Positions 49,327 to 58,425 of a DNA stretch of 64,000 bases are shown here, in pieces. How positions within the stretch are numbered: position 1 is the first letter of the stretch; every line of letters begins with the position of its first letter. The stretch comes from Streptomyces poonensis (lineage in GTDB: Bacteria > Actinomycetota > Actinomycetes > Streptomycetales > Streptomycetaceae): assembly GCF_014650915.1 (NCBI RefSeq), contig NZ_BMVW01000001.1, positions 868,001 through 932,000 on the forward strand, written 5' to 3'. Below the pieces are notes generated by a model that worked only from the letters and a program-made list of their open reading frames with translations, made no database searches and was not told the DNA's origin. The translations under genes were made by a program, and so were the position numbers.

Positions 49327-51081
49327 ATGAAGATCCACAAGTACGACACCGTCATCGTCGGCGCCGGCGGCGCCGGTATGCGCGCCGCCATCGAGTCGAC
49401 GAAGCGCAGCCGCACCGCGGTGCTCACCAAGCTGTACCCCACCCGCTCCCACACGGGCGCCGCGCAGGGCGGCATGGCCGCCGCGCTGGCCAACGTGGAG
49501 GAGGACAACTGGGAGTGGCACACCTTCGACACGGTCAAGGGCGGTGACTACCTGGTCGACCAGGACGCCGCCGAGATCCTGGCGAAGGAGGCCATCGACT
49601 CCGTCCTCGACCTGGAGAAGATGGGCCTGCCGTTCAACCGCACCCCGAACGGCACCATCGACCAGCGCCGCTTCGGCGGTCACAGCCGCAACCACGGCGA
49701 GGCCCCGGTCCGCCGCTCCTGCTACGCGGCCGACCGCACCGGTCACATGATCCTCCAGACGCTGTACCAGAACTGCGTCAAGCACGGCGTGGAGTTCTTC
49801 AACGAGTTCTACGTCCTGGACCAGCTCATCACCGAGGTCGACGGCGTCAAGAAGTCGGCCGGTGTCGTGGCGTACGAGCTGGCGACCGGCGAGATCCACG
49901 TCTTCCAGGCGAAGTCCGTGATCTACGCGTCCGGCGGCACCGGCAAGTTCTTCAAGGTGACGTCGAACGCGCACACGCTGACGGGTGACGGCCAGGCGGC
50001 CGTGTACCGCCGGGGCATCCCGCTGGAGGACATGGAGTTCTTCCAGTTCCACCCGACCGGCATCTGGCGCATGGGCATCCTGCTGACGGAGGGCGCCCGC
50101 GGTGAGGGCGGCATCCTCCGCAACAAGGACGGCGAGCGCTTCATGGAGAAGTACGCGCCGGTCATGAAGGACCTGGCGTCCCGCGACGTCGTGTCCCGCT
50201 CCATCTACACGGAGATCCGTGAGGGCCGTGGCTGCGGCCCCGAGGGCGACCACGTGTACCTGGACCTCACGCACCTCCCGCCGGAGCAGCTGGACGCCAA
50301 GCTGCCCGACATCACGGAGTTCGCGCGCACCTACCTGGGCATCGAGCCGTACACGGACCCGATCCCGATCCAGCCCACCGCGCACTACGCCATGGGCGGC
50401 ATCCCGACGAACGTCGAGGGTGAGGTCCTGGCGGACAACACCACCGTCGTCCCGGGTCTGTACGCGGCCGGCGAGGTCGCCTGCGTGTCCGTGCACGGCG
50501 CCAACCGCCTGGGCACGAACTCCCTCCTCGACATCAACGTCTTCGGCCGCCGCGCCGGCATCGCCGCCGCGGAGTACGCCCAGACGGCCGACTTCGTGGA
50601 GCTCCCGGAGAACCCGGAGTCCCTCGTCGTCGAGCAGATCGAGCGGCTGCGCGCCTCCACGGGCACCGAGCGCGTGGCCGAGCTGCGCCGCGAGCTGCAG
50701 GAGACCATGGACGCCAACGTCATGGTGTTCCGCACCGAGCAGACGATCAAGACGGCCGTCGAGAAGATCGCCGAGCTGCGCGAGCGCTACAAGAACGTGG
50801 CGATCCAGGACAAGGGCAAGCGGTTCAACACCGACCTGCTGGAGGCCATCGAGCTGGGCAACCTGCTCGACCTGGCCGAGGTCATGGCGGTCTCCGCACT
50901 CGCCCGCAAGGAGTCGCGCGGCGGTCACTACCGCGAGGACTACCCGAACCGCGACGACGTCAACTTCATGCGCCACACCATGGCGTACCGCGAGGTCGGC
51001 GCCGACGGCTCCGAGTCCATCCGTCTCGACTACAAGCCGGTCGTCCAGACCCGCTACCAGCCGATGGAGCGTAAGTACTGA
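49327..51081 (+). CDS. sdhA: Succinate dehydrogenase flavoprotein subunit
   Basis: The 584-residue flavoprotein oxidises succinate to fumarate. The FAD site is [20 protein letters not shown]; covalent FAD attachment is through the His of [11 protein letters not shown] near residue 43. [58 protein letters not shown] and [20 protein letters not shown] are the catalytic and capping-domain motifs. ATG at 49327 lies 35 bp after sdhD behind GAGG. The stop shares one base with sdhB (TGATG). Longer in-frame ORF sequence upstream is within sdhD and is rejected. Confidence 0.98.
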   Translation: MKIHKYDTVIVGAGGAGMRAAIESTKRSRTAVLTKLYPTRSHTGAAQGGMAAALANVEEDNWEWHTFDTVKGGDYLVDQDAAEILAKEAIDSVLDLEKMGLPFNRTPNGTIDQRRFGGHSRNHGEAPVRRSCYAADRTGHMILQTLYQNCVKHGVEFFNEFYVLDQLITEVDGVKKSAGVVAYELATGEIHVFQAKSVIYASGGTGKFFKVTSNAHTLTGDGQAAVYRRGIPLEDMEFFQFHPTGIWRMGILLTEGARGEGGILRNKDGERFMEKYAPVMKDLASRDVVSRSIYTEIREGRGCGPEGDHVYLDLTHLPPEQLDAKLPDITEFARTYLGIEPYTDPIPIQPTAHYAMGGIPTNVEGEVLADNTTVVPGLYAAGEVACVSVHGANRLGTNSLLDINVFGRRAGIAAAEYAQTADFVELPENPESLVVEQIERLRASTGTERVAELRRELQETMDANVMVFRTEQTIKTAVEKIAELRERYKNVAIQDKGKRFNTDLLEAIELGNLLDLAEVMAVSALARKESRGGHYREDYPNRDDVNFMRHTMAYREVGADGSESIRLDYKPVVQTRYQPMERKY

Positions 51082-51851
51082 TGGCAACACCTGTTCTGGA
51101 CAAGGCCGACGCGAGCGCGTCCGACTCGGCGGCGTCCCCCTACATCACCGTCACGTTCCGCATCCGCCGCTTCAACCCCGAGGTCTCGGCGGAGGCGACC
51201 TGGGAAGACTTCCAGCTGGAGATCGACCCGAAGGAACGTGTCCTCGACGGTCTGCACAAGATCAAGTGGGACCACGACGGCACCCTGACGTTCCGCCGTT
51301 CCTGCGCCCACGGCATCTGCGGCTCGGACGCCATGCGGATCAACGGCAAGAACCGTCTGGCCTGCAAGACGCTGATCAAGGACATCAACCCCGAGAAGCC
51401 CATCACGGTCGAGCCCATCAAGGGCCTCACGGTCCTGAAGGACCTGGTCGTGGACATGGAGCCGTTCTTCCAGGCGTACCGGGACGTGATGCCCTTCCTG
51501 ATCACGAAGGACACCAACGAGCCGACGCGCGAGCGCCTCCAGTCGGCCGAGGACCGCGAGCGCTTCGACGACACCACGAAGTGCATCCTCTGCGCCGCGT
51601 GCACCAGCTCCTGCCCAGTGTTCTGGAACGACGGCCAGTACTTCGGCCCGGCCGCGATCGTGAACGCGCACCGCTTCATCTTCGACAGCCGTGACGAGGC
51701 GGGCGAGCAGCGCCTGGAGATCCTCAACGACAAGGACGGCGTGTGGCGCTGCCGCACCACGTTCAACTGCACGGACGCCTGCCCGCGCGGTATCGAGGTC
51801 ACGAAGGCGATCCAGGAGGTGAAGCGGGCGCTCATCACGCGCCGCTTCTGA
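51081..51851 (+). CDS. sdhB: Succinate dehydrogenase iron-sulfur subunit
   Basis: This 256-residue protein carries three clusters. The [2Fe-2S] site is in CAHGICGSDAMRINGKNRL plus the following Cys near residue 75-95. The second cluster uses CILCAACTSSCPVFW near 172, and the third uses the last Cys of that motif and CTDACPRGIEVTKAI near 230. It passes electrons from SdhA to quinone in SdhCD. It is translationally coupled to sdhA and is last in the operon; the bidirectional terminator follows 22 bp later. Confidence 0.97.
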   Translation: MATPVLDKADASASDSAASPYITVTFRIRRFNPEVSAEATWEDFQLEIDPKERVLDGLHKIKWDHDGTLTFRRSCAHGICGSDAMRINGKNRLACKTLIKDINPEKPITVEPIKGLTVLKDLVVDMEPFFQAYRDVMPFLITKDTNEPTRERLQSAEDRERFDDTTKCILCAACTSSCPVFWNDGQYFGPAAIVNAHRFIFDSRDEAGEQRLEILNDKDGVWRCRTTFNCTDACPRGIEVTKAIQEVKRALITRRF

Positions 51852-51873
51852 TCCGGTCCTTCCGGTCTCCGGT

Positions 51874-51920
51874 ACAGGGCGAGGGCCCCGCTCCATGGAG
51901 GAGTGGGGCCCTCGCCCTGT
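51874..51920. terminator. Bidirectional terminator between sdhB and TM2 gene
   Basis: A 20-bp stem with one G-T wobble (51874-51893 with 51901-51920; acagggcgagggccccgctc arm) and a 7-nt loop lies between convergent genes and can terminate both. Confidence 0.9.
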
Positions 51921-51939
51921 GTGCCGTGCGCCGACGCCG

Positions 51940-52203
51940 TCAGCCGCGCAGGACGCGGCCCTGCTTGTCGGTGCGGTCGTTGCTGGTGAGGAACAGGATG
52001 CCGTCGATCAGCGCCCAGATACCGACACCGCCGCAGGTGAGGAGCTGGGCGACACCGACGCCGACGGAGCCGACGTAGAAGCGCCCGATGCCGAGGCTGC
52101 CGAGGAAGATCTGCAGAAGACCTGCGACGATCTTCGACTTGTCGGAGTACGGACGCCCCTTCGGGTCGACGCCGTACGGGGCCCCAGGGGTGGGAACGGT
52201 CAT
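51940..52203 (-). CDS. TM2 domain-containing small membrane protein, copy 1
   Basis: This 87-residue protein has a short N-terminal arm (PYGVDPKGRPYSDKSKIVAG) and then the TM2 domain (PF05154): two hydrophobic helices around GSLGIGRFYVGSVGVGVAQL and LLTCGGVGIWALIDGILFLT, with GxGRFYxG and the terminal D/GRVLRG. Function is unknown. ATG at 52203 is preceded by CAGGAGC. It is highly similar to the C-terminal half of the TM2 protein at 52829-53317. Confidence 0.9.
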   Translation of the reverse strand: MTVPTPGAPYGVDPKGRPYSDKSKIVAGLLQIFLGSLGIGRFYVGSVGVGVAQLLTCGGVGIWALIDGILFLTSNDRTDKQGRVLRG

Positions 52204-52431
52204 GAGCGCTGCTCCTGGAAGTCACATGAGGAATTGAGCGGATCGGGGCGTCGGTGCCCCGGTTCGGTCCAGGAGGTGACGGCGCGTCGAAGGCGACACG
52301 AAGATGCACACCGACCATGTGTGGCCGTCCCCCCTGTGCGCTGGGAGCTTATGGAGACGGATGAGGCGGTGGGGAGTGTCCGCGGGTGATCGTTCCTGTT
52401 CTGTGATGAAACCCGCGTCAACCCGGGCTCC

Positions 52432-52836
52432 TCAGACGGCGTTACGCACCACGGTCCACGCCACCGCGACGAGCAGGACGGCCGCCTGGGCCCGCCCGCT
52501 CAGCCGCGGCCGCCATCGCCGGCCGCGCAGCCCCTCCACGAACCAGCGCCCCAGCAGCGCGAGCGCCCACGGCGAGACCAGCAGCAGGGCCCGGTTGTCC
52601 AGCCAGGCCTGGGAGAACTGGCCGTGCATCAGGTCGTACACCATGCGTGTGCCGCCGCAGGCCGGGCAGAGCAGGCCGGTGACGAGCCGGAACGGGCACT
52701 GGGGCAGGAGGTGACCGGGCTCGTGCGGATCGGTGCCGTACAGGTAGGCGGAGCCGGCGGCGCCGGCGGCGAGCACCGCTAGGGGTGCCGCCGCCGGGTG
52801 CCGCAGCAGGGACGCCGAACGCGACCCGTCAGCCAC
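52432..52836 (-). CDS. DUF2752 membrane protein
   Basis: The 134-residue protein carries the DUF2752 hallmark CPFRLVTGLLCPACGGTRMV near residue 47, with two to three hydrophobic helices around it (AVLAAGAAGSAYLYG, ALLLVSPWALALLGRWFV, AAVLLVAVAWTVVRNAV). Function is unknown. The GTG at 52836 overlaps the 3' end of the upstream TM2 gene by 8 nt, so the two are co-translated. Confidence 0.88.
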   Translation of the reverse strand: MADGSRSASLLRHPAAAPLAVLAAGAAGSAYLYGTDPHEPGHLLPQCPFRLVTGLLCPACGGTRMVYDLMHGQFSQAWLDNRALLLVSPWALALLGRWFVEGLRGRRWRPRLSGRAQAAVLLVAVAWTVVRNAV

Positions 52837-53317
52837 GCAGGACTCGCCCCTGGGAGTCGGTGGTGTTGTTGCCCGTCAGCAGCAGGACCCCGTCGATCAG
52901 TGCCCAGATACCGAGCCCGCCGCAGGTGAACAGCTGGGCCAGACCGAGCCCGACGTTCCCGATGTAGAACCGTCCGACACCGAAGGTGCCCAGGACGAGC
53001 TGGAGGACACCCGCGATGATCTTCGACTTGTCGGAGTACGGGCGGCCGAAGGGGTCGTAGCCGTACGGGGCTTGGGGGTCGCCGGTGTAGGTGCCGGGCG
53101 GGGGGTAGCCGTAGCCGGGCGGGGGATAGCCGTAACCGGGCGGGGCGTAACCGGCCGGACCCTGCTGGGGGTTCGCGTACGGGTCGCCGGTGCCCGGACC
53201 GGCCCCGGTACCGGGGTAGCCGTACGCGGGCGGCGACTGCGGCGGTTGCGGAGCCTGCGCCGACTGCGGCGGCTGGTCCTTGGGCATCTGGGGCGGCTGA
53301 GGCGGTTGTTCGGACAC
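52829..53317 (-). CDS. TM2 domain protein with Pro/Tyr/Gly-rich N-terminus, copy 2
   Basis: The 162-residue protein starts with a low-complexity arm (about 1-90) of Pro-Gln and PPGYGYPPPGYGYPPPG-type repeats. The TM2 domain follows (GRPYSDKSKIIAGVLQLVLG, FGVGRFYIGNVGLGLAQLFT, CGGLGIWALIDGVLLLTG). GTG at 53317 follows GGGGGGATCC. The arm is intracellular in most topology models of this family and may mediate protein contacts. It is paired with DUF2752 by an 8-nt overlap. Confidence 0.9.
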   Translation of the reverse strand: MSEQPPQPPQMPKDQPPQSAQAPQPPQSPPAYGYPGTGAGPGTGDPYANPQQGPAGYAPPGYGYPPPGYGYPPPGTYTGDPQAPYGYDPFGRPYSDKSKIIAGVLQLVLGTFGVGRFYIGNVGLGLAQLFTCGGLGIWALIDGVLLLTGNNTTDSQGRVLRG

Positions 53318-53589
53318 GACGGATCCCCCCGGGGTTCAGGCGGCCCGAGTGGGCCGCGAGTACGTCAGACAAAACGAATGCCTGTCATCTTGCAAGAGAC
53401 CTGCGGCAACAGGGAAACCGGGTCCACCTCCGAGAACTTCCGCATCACGTACAACCTTCGGTCTCCCGTACGTGTCTCCCCTGTGCCTCCGTCCCACGGG
53501 CAACGCACCCGGACCGGGACGGGCACCACCAGACCAACGCGGGCCGCCGACCGGCGATCGAGCGTCGTGCCCGCACCCACAGGAGACGC

Positions 53590-54966
53590 ATGTTCACGCG
53601 CAGACATCTCCACCTGTCCCTCGCCACGGCCACGGCCGTGGCGCTGACCGGCGGGCTGCTCACCCTCTCGGCGGGTGCCGCGAGCGCCGCCGGCCCGGCC
53701 AAGTACGCCGACGACTTCAACGGCGACGGCCGCCGGGACTACGCGGTCACCGGTGACGGCTCGTTCACCGTGACGTACGGGACCGCGAAGGGCCCGGGCA
53801 CCAAGAGCAAGACCTTCACGCAGCAGAGCGCGGGCGTTCCCGGGACGGCCGGCGACGCGGGCGGGTACGCCGACGGGTTCGGCGAGGACCTCGCGGCCGC
53901 CGACCTCAACCGTGACGGTTACGCCGACCTGGCCGTCGCCGACCGCTCCGAGAAGGTGAGCGGCAAGGTCAGCTCGGGCGCGGTCACCATCATGTGGGGG
54001 TCGAAGTCGGGCCTCGGCGCCAAGGCCACCCGCCTCTCCGTCAAGGCCGATTCCCACCAGGGCTTCGGCAACGAGCTGGAGACCGGGGACTTCGACGGTA
54101 ACGGCAAGGCGGACCTGGCGGTCGCCGACGGCTCCGGCACGGTCTACGTCTACCGGGGCGGCTTCTCCTCGTCCGGCACCACGGGCAAGGTCACGAAACA
54201 CACGCTCGCCCCGAGCGTCAACGAGGTCCTCGAGATCAGCGGACTCGTCGCCGGCAAGGTCACCAAGGACAAGGCCACGGACCTCTACGTCCTGGGCACG
54301 GGCTACCGCAAGGGCAAGATGACCCAGGACACCTGGTTCGTACGCGGCGGCTCCGCCATCAAGTTCGGCAAGCTCACGAAGATCAACAACTCGGCCCCCG
54401 ACTTCGACACGGCGGGCGTGATCGCGGACTTCGACAAGGACGGCTACGGCGACCTGGCCGTCAGCGACACCCCGTACAACAAGGGCGCGGGCTCGGTCGT
54501 CGTCGTACGCGGCGGCTCCGCCGGCCCGACGACCACGTACCGCATCACCCAGGCCACCTCGGGCGTGGCGACGGCGGCCACGAAGAACGACACCTTCGGC
54601 TGGGACCTGTCCGCGGCCGACACCAACGGCGACGGCTACGCGGACCTGGCGGTCGGCGTGCTGGAGGAGAAGGTCGGCTCGGTCGCGGGCGCCGGCGGGG
54701 TCCATGTGCTGCGGGGCGGCAAGAAGGGCCTGACCGGCACCGGATCGCAGTGGTTCACCCGCGCCACGGCCGGCGTCCCGGGCAGCCCTGCGGAGTACGG
54801 CATGTTCGGCCACTCGGTCCGTCTGCGCGACCTGGACGGCGACGGCGACAAGGACCTGCTGGTCTCGGACGGTCAGTACGCCGGCGTCCTGCTGCCCGGC
54901 GGGGCGAAGGGCATCACGGCCACCGGGGCGAAGGCGTCGACCATGCCGGCGCAGTTCCCGCAGTAG
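53590..54966 (+). CDS. Secreted FG-GAP / VCBS repeat protein
   Basis: This 458-residue exported protein has a signal peptide (MFTRRHLHLSLATATAVALT, cleavage near ASA-AGPAK). Six or so integrin-alpha-type FG-GAP repeats follow, each with a Ca-binding DxNxDGxxDLAV loop: DFNGDGRRDYAV, DLNRDGYADLAVA, DFDGNGKADLAVA, DFDKDGYGDLAVS, DTNGDGYADLAVG, DLDGDGDKDLLVS. This predicts a beta-propeller. No catalytic domain is attached, so it probably binds surfaces or partner proteins. ATG at 53590 follows CAGGAGACGC. It appears monocistronic. Confidence 0.93.
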   Translation: MFTRRHLHLSLATATAVALTGGLLTLSAGAASAAGPAKYADDFNGDGRRDYAVTGDGSFTVTYGTAKGPGTKSKTFTQQSAGVPGTAGDAGGYADGFGEDLAAADLNRDGYADLAVADRSEKVSGKVSSGAVTIMWGSKSGLGAKATRLSVKADSHQGFGNELETGDFDGNGKADLAVADGSGTVYVYRGGFSSSGTTGKVTKHTLAPSVNEVLEISGLVAGKVTKDKATDLYVLGTGYRKGKMTQDTWFVRGGSAIKFGKLTKINNSAPDFDTAGVIADFDKDGYGDLAVSDTPYNKGAGSVVVVRGGSAGPTTTYRITQATSGVATAATKNDTFGWDLSAADTNGDGYADLAVGVLEEKVGSVAGAGGVHVLRGGKKGLTGTGSQWFTRATAGVPGSPAEYGMFGHSVRLRDLDGDGDKDLLVSDGQYAGVLLPGGAKGITATGAKASTMPAQFPQ

Positions 54967-55190
54967 GACACCCGCGGCCCGCGCGGTCACCGCGCCCGGT
55001 GCCCCACGGCCGCCCGCCGTCGGTCACCGGGCGCTTCGGCGTCGGCCGGATCGTCAGGGGCGGGCGCGGGCGGACCGGCCGGCGCCGGTCCGCCTCCGCC
55101 GCGTACTCGTCGTGCTCCCCGGCGTCCGGCACCTCCGGCGGAACGATCCGCCTTCGGCGTCCCCGGCCGTCGCCGGGCTCGACCGCCTCC

Positions 55191-56171
55191 TCACCGGACC
55201 GGCCGCCGGAAGACCTGGGTGTCCGGGGCGGGCCGGCCGACCGGGTTCGTGACCCGTCGTTTGGGGGCGGCGGCACCGGGCGCGGGGGCATCGGGCCGTG
55301 CGCCGTCCGTACGGGGGCGCTGGCGGGCGGGCGGCGGGGAGGACGTGTCCTTCTTCACCGTCGCGTCGGATGTGTCCTCACCGGTCGGGGCCTGCGCGGC
55401 GGGCGAGGGACGCATACGGTGGCGCGGTGCCGTTCGCTGGGGCGGGCGGGTGAGCGTGATCTGGCGGACGATCTGCTGGAAGCAGACCAGGGACGCCAGC
55501 GCCGGCAGGGCCGCCGCCGCTGTGTCGCTGACCGTCTTGGGGGCCTGGACGATGCACAGGAGCATCGCGATGGACGAGAACAGCAGGACCACGCCCCAGG
55601 AGTGCACCGCCCGGCGGCGGTGCAGCGCGGCCCGCAGCACGGACAGCGACGCCACCAGCCACGGTCCGTAGACCAGCAGGGGCCACCAGGACACGATGCC
55701 GCCCTCCGTGCGCGACACGGCCGCGAGGCGCAGCGGCTCGTACGCCGCCATCCCGCCGAAGAGGCTGACGGAGGAGGCGATGACCGCGGCCAGGGCGGCG
55801 ATGAGGAGGCTGGCGACCCGCAGGAAGCCCAGGTCCTTGCGGAGCTTGTGCTTCCGGGGACTCCTCCTCAGCGGCGGCAGCTTCGCCGTGATTTCCTGGA
55901 CGTTCCCCAGCGGTGTGCCCGGCGCCGGGGAGATGACTGATTCGTCGGGATCGGGCTCGGGCTCGTCGTGCAGGACCGGGACCTGTTGCTCCATCGATTC
56001 CTGGAGCATGAACGCCAGCTCTTCAGCCGGGTCCCAACCGGATGGCGGCGGGATCAGAGTTTCCGAGAAGACATCGGCCGGGGCTCGGTGCCGGCCTGTG
56101 CCTGCCTCGTTGTACTCGTTGTACGACCCCTCATAATAGGGCGGATAATAGGCGCCCTGTTCCTGGTGCAT
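55191..56171 (-). CDS. DUF2637-like membrane protein
   Basis: The 326-residue protein has a Tyr/Glu-rich acidic N-terminal region (about 1-100). Four hydrophobic helices follow (VASLLIAALAAVIASSVSLF, WWPLLVYGPWLVASLSVLRA, WGVVLLFSSIAMLLCIV, AALPALASLVCFQQIV), the layout of DUF2637 proteins often found on actinobacterial plasmids and integrated elements. A Pro/Arg/Thr-rich tail ends it. Function is unknown. ATG at 56171 is 12 bp after the stop of the small upstream gene and has no clear SD. The 224-bp stretch between its stop and the FG-GAP gene shows nothing. Confidence 0.78.
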   Translation of the reverse strand: MHQEQGAYYPPYYEGSYNEYNEAGTGRHRAPADVFSETLIPPPSGWDPAEELAFMLQESMEQQVPVLHDEPEPDPDESVISPAPGTPLGNVQEITAKLPPLRRSPRKHKLRKDLGFLRVASLLIAALAAVIASSVSLFGGMAAYEPLRLAAVSRTEGGIVSWWPLLVYGPWLVASLSVLRAALHRRRAVHSWGVVLLFSSIAMLLCIVQAPKTVSDTAAAALPALASLVCFQQIVRQITLTRPPQRTAPRHRMRPSPAAQAPTGEDTSDATVKKDTSSPPPARQRPRTDGARPDAPAPGAAAPKRRVTNPVGRPAPDTQVFRRPVR

Positions 56172-56183
56172 GGCGAAGTCTGG

Positions 56184-56474
56184 CTACTTCGCTTGCGTAT
56201 GATTCAAAGTACCTTGCGGCCTGATCCACCGCCGGGCGAGATTGGTCTCCAACTCGGTCATGACGCCCAGAAAGCGCTGTAGCACAGGCTCGGTCACCTG
56301 GAGCGTCACGGGAAGACCGCACCTGGTGAGAGTGCCGTTGGTGGGCGATGAGCAGTGTTCCCGGCCGGGAGTGTAGGTGTAGGGCCCAAGTGTGACCGAA
56401 TGCCCTACAGGGCTGCTCCCGTGCTCCTGGCCCGGAAGCAGGCCGGAAAACCCTTCCCCATTTTCCTTGGTCAT
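56184..56474 (-). CDS. Small hypothetical protein in a less GC-rich islet
   Basis: This 96-residue protein is not recognised. Sequence includes GFSGLLPGQEHGSSPVGHSV and, at the C-terminus, LQRFLGVMTELETNLARRWI. Codon third positions are clearly less G/C-rich than in neighbours. The ATG at 56474 lacks a good SD. About 60-70 bp upstream an AT-rich palindrome GATAATTATC (56535-56544) with TAAGAT could be the promoter. It probably forms an operon with the DUF2637-like gene 12 bp downstream. Confidence 0.6.
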   Translation of the reverse strand: MTKENGEGFSGLLPGQEHGSSPVGHSVTLGPYTYTPGREHCSSPTNGTLTRCGLPVTLQVTEPVLQRFLGVMTELETNLARRWIRPQGTLNHTQAK

Positions 56475-56636
56475 ATCTGAATTAACGCCGCCCCACTCCC
56501 CCGGATGCGCGGCAAATGGGTGAACGACTTCGTGGATAATTATCTTATGCGGGAGTAAGGCTCAACCGACAGTACCGCTGTAGGAATGGCGGGAATCGGG
56601 TTGTAGGAGGAGTGGGGCGCCGGCCGGGCAGCATGG

Positions 56637-56665
56637 AGGCCGACCGCGTCCCACGCGGTCGGCCT
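56637..56665 (-). terminator. Terminator hairpin after Uma2 copy 3
   Basis: A perfect 13-bp stem (aggccgaccgcgt, 56637-56649, with 56653-56665) and a CCC loop lies 20 bp beyond the stop of the minus-strand Uma2 gene. Confidence 0.8.
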
Positions 56666-56684
56666 TCCCTCCACGCCCGTCCCG

Positions 56685-57308
56685 TCAGGCCCCGGGGCGC
56701 CGGTCGATCGCCGTCAGATCGATGTCGATGTCGTAGGGCACCGAAACCTTCAGCCGGTCGTGGAAGATTCCGGTGAGGGCGTACGACCTGGTGGCCGGGT
56801 CGAGTTCGTAGACGTAGACGACGGGGAGGCCCTTGTCGCCGTCCTGCTCCACTCGCCAGAGGTGCCGCACACCGGCCGCGGCGTACTTGCGGGGCTTGAC
56901 CTCACGGTCGCGTTCGCGGGAGTCGGCGGAGACCACCTCCACAGCGAGGACGATGTCCTCGGGTTCGTACCAGGTCTGCGCAGGCCCCGTGTTCGCGTCC
57001 ACGGGAAAAACCAGCACGTCCGGCTCCGGCCTGTTCCTGGAGTCCAGCTTGACCGTCATCTCCCGCATGACGTCGAGGTGGTCCGGCGCCTGTTCCAGCA
57101 GGCGGTTCTCCAGCAGGCGCATACAGCGACCGTGAAAGGCGGTCTGCGGACTTATGAAGACAAGACTCCCGTCGATCAGCTCCGTGTGCGGCGGGAGGCC
57201 CGGGATCCGGTCGAGGTCGTCCGCGGTCCAGCCCTCGGCGGGCGGGATCGGCCAGCGGTACTCCGGCTCGTCCACCGGCTCCGGGTCGTGCTCGAGTGCG
57301 GCGCTCAT
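56685..57308 (-). CDS. Uma2 family (DUF820) putative endonuclease, copy 3
   Basis: The 207-residue protein has PPHTELIDGSLVFISPQTAF near residue 40, MTVKLDSRNRPEPDVLVFPV near 82 and DIVLAVEVVSADSRERDREV near 110. These give the Asp (PD), the Glu (VEVVS) and basic residues of the PD-(D/E)xK-like core. KPRKYAAAGVRHLWRVEQDG follows. It belongs to the longer DUF820 subgroup, distinct from copies 2 and 4. ATG at 57308 has GGGAG six bases upstream; an in-frame ORF to 57458 runs into the operators of the divergent operon and is rejected. Confidence 0.87.
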   Translation of the reverse strand: MSAALEHDPEPVDEPEYRWPIPPAEGWTADDLDRIPGLPPHTELIDGSLVFISPQTAFHGRCMRLLENRLLEQAPDHLDVMREMTVKLDSRNRPEPDVLVFPVDANTGPAQTWYEPEDIVLAVEVVSADSRERDREVKPRKYAAAGVRHLWRVEQDGDKGLPVVYVYELDPATRSYALTGIFHDRLKVSVPYDIDIDLTAIDRRPGA

Positions 57309-57426
57309 GAGTGCTCCCATGCGATGGAGTCTCGCCTGTTCCCCCAGCGTACCCAGGGGCGCGGGCGGGAGCGTCAGCTCATCAGGTGAACGCCGTCGAC
57401 CGCGGACCGCGCGCCCCCACCCCGCC

Positions 57427-57483
57427 TTGAACGCGTTCAAAAAGAGGAGTACGGTCATCCCGCAACGTTTTGAACGTGTTCAA
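57427..57483. promoter_or_regulatory. Twin TTGAAC-YG-TTCAA palindromes upstream of a TetR operon
   Basis: TTGAACGCGTTCAA (57427-57440, perfect 14-bp palindrome) and TTGAACGTGTTCAA (57470-57483, one central mismatch) are centred 43 bp apart, about four helical turns, just before the ATG at 57498. They probably bind the TetR protein encoded third in the operon. Confidence 0.8.
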
Positions 57484-57497
57484 GAAGGGGTGGGGGC

Positions 57498-57905
57498 ATG
57501 GATCTCACGGTCGTCGCGTACGTCATCTATCTGCTGGTCAGCGTGGGGCTGACGGTGTGGGTCGCGCGGACGCTGAGCCGGAACGGGCGGATCTTCCTCG
57601 GGGACGTGCTGCACGGCGACGAAAAGCTCGCCGACGCCGTCAACCACCTGCTCGTGGTCGGCTTCTATCTCGTCAACCTCGGGTTCGTGGCTCTGTATCT
57701 GAACCAGGACGAGAGGATCACCGACGCGCGCGGTGTGTTCGAGACCGTGTCCACCAAGCTCGGCGTCGTACTGCTCGTGCTGGGCGCGCTGCACCTCGGC
57801 AACGTCTTCGTGCTGAACAAGATCCGGCGGCGCGGAATCATGGAGCGGGAGCAGCTGCCGCCCGTCCCGCCGCAGGGCTGGGCCGCCCCCGCGGCCGGGG
57901 CGTGA
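57498..57905 (+). CDS. Small integral membrane protein, first gene of TetR operon
   Basis: The 135-residue protein has three hydrophobic helices (VVAYVIYLLVSVGLTVWVAR, LLVVGFYLVNLGFVALYL, LGVVLLVLGALHLGNVFVLN) and a Pro-rich C-terminal tail. It is a conserved Streptomyces membrane protein of unknown function. ATG at 57498 follows a purine-rich AAGGGGTGGGGG site immediately after the second palindrome. It is followed after 6 bp by the DCC-family gene, and the pair is conserved-looking as a unit: a membrane protein with a thiol-disulfide partner. Confidence 0.85.
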   Translation: MDLTVVAYVIYLLVSVGLTVWVARTLSRNGRIFLGDVLHGDEKLADAVNHLLVVGFYLVNLGFVALYLNQDERITDARGVFETVSTKLGVVLLVLGALHLGNVFVLNKIRRRGIMEREQLPPVPPQGWAAPAAGA

Positions 57906-57911
57906 GCACCG

Positions 57912-58415
57912 ATGGCCACCACAGCCGTACACGACCGGGACGCCGCCCGCGTCCCGGTGCGCGGGCTCACCGTGCTGTACGACGCCCAGTGCTCGCTGTG
58001 CCGGTTCCTGCGGGAGTGGCTGGAGCGGCAGCGGCAGCTGGTGCCGCTGGAGTTCGTGGCGGCGGGGTCGGAGGAAGCCCGGCGGCGCTTCCCGTCGCTG
58101 GACCACCGGGCGACCCTGGACGAGATCACCGTCGTGGGCGACTCCGGGCAGGTGTACCGCTCCTCGGCCGCCTGGATCGTCTGCCTGTGGGCGCTGCGCG
58201 AGTACCGGCGCCTCGCCCACCGGCTGAGCACCCCGGCCGGGGCCCGGGTCGCCAGGGGAGTCGTCCTCGCCGCGGCCAAGTGGCGGGAGACCCGGGGCGG
58301 AGGTGCGTGGGGCGGGCGGGCCTACCGGACCGGCGACGGGTGGGGGTACGACCCCCAGTACGGCTGGACGTACAGCCCGCCCTCCTGCGACGGCGGCGCC
58401 TGCCCCACTGGTTAG
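57912..58415 (+). CDS. DCC-family (DUF393) thiol-disulfide oxidoreductase-like protein
   Basis: The 167-residue protein has the DxxCxxC hallmark LTVLYDAQCSLCRFLREWLE near residue 20. LVPLEFVAAGSEEARRRFPS and VVGDSGQVYRSSAAWIVCLW follow, as in DUF393 proteins with a thioredoxin-like fold. The two Cys could be redox active. C-terminally it is Gly/Tyr-rich. ATG at 57912 is 6 bp after the membrane protein gene; the TetR gene follows 10 bp later. Confidence 0.88.
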   Translation: MATTAVHDRDAARVPVRGLTVLYDAQCSLCRFLREWLERQRQLVPLEFVAAGSEEARRRFPSLDHRATLDEITVVGDSGQVYRSSAAWIVCLWALREYRRLAHRLSTPAGARVARGVVLAAAKWRETRGGGAWGGRAYRTGDGWGYDPQYGWTYSPPSCDGGACPTG

Positions 58416-58425
58416 GCTCTCTTCC

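Noticed and set aside
49300..51090. 596-residue minus-strand open frame
   Set aside because: Exactly mirrors sdhA; Val/Leu/Asp/Gly-rich shadow product.
55191..57308. Integrated plasmid or prophage around the DUF2637-like gene
   Set aside because: No integrase, replication gene, tRNA attachment site or flanking repeats were seen; only the local composition is unusual.
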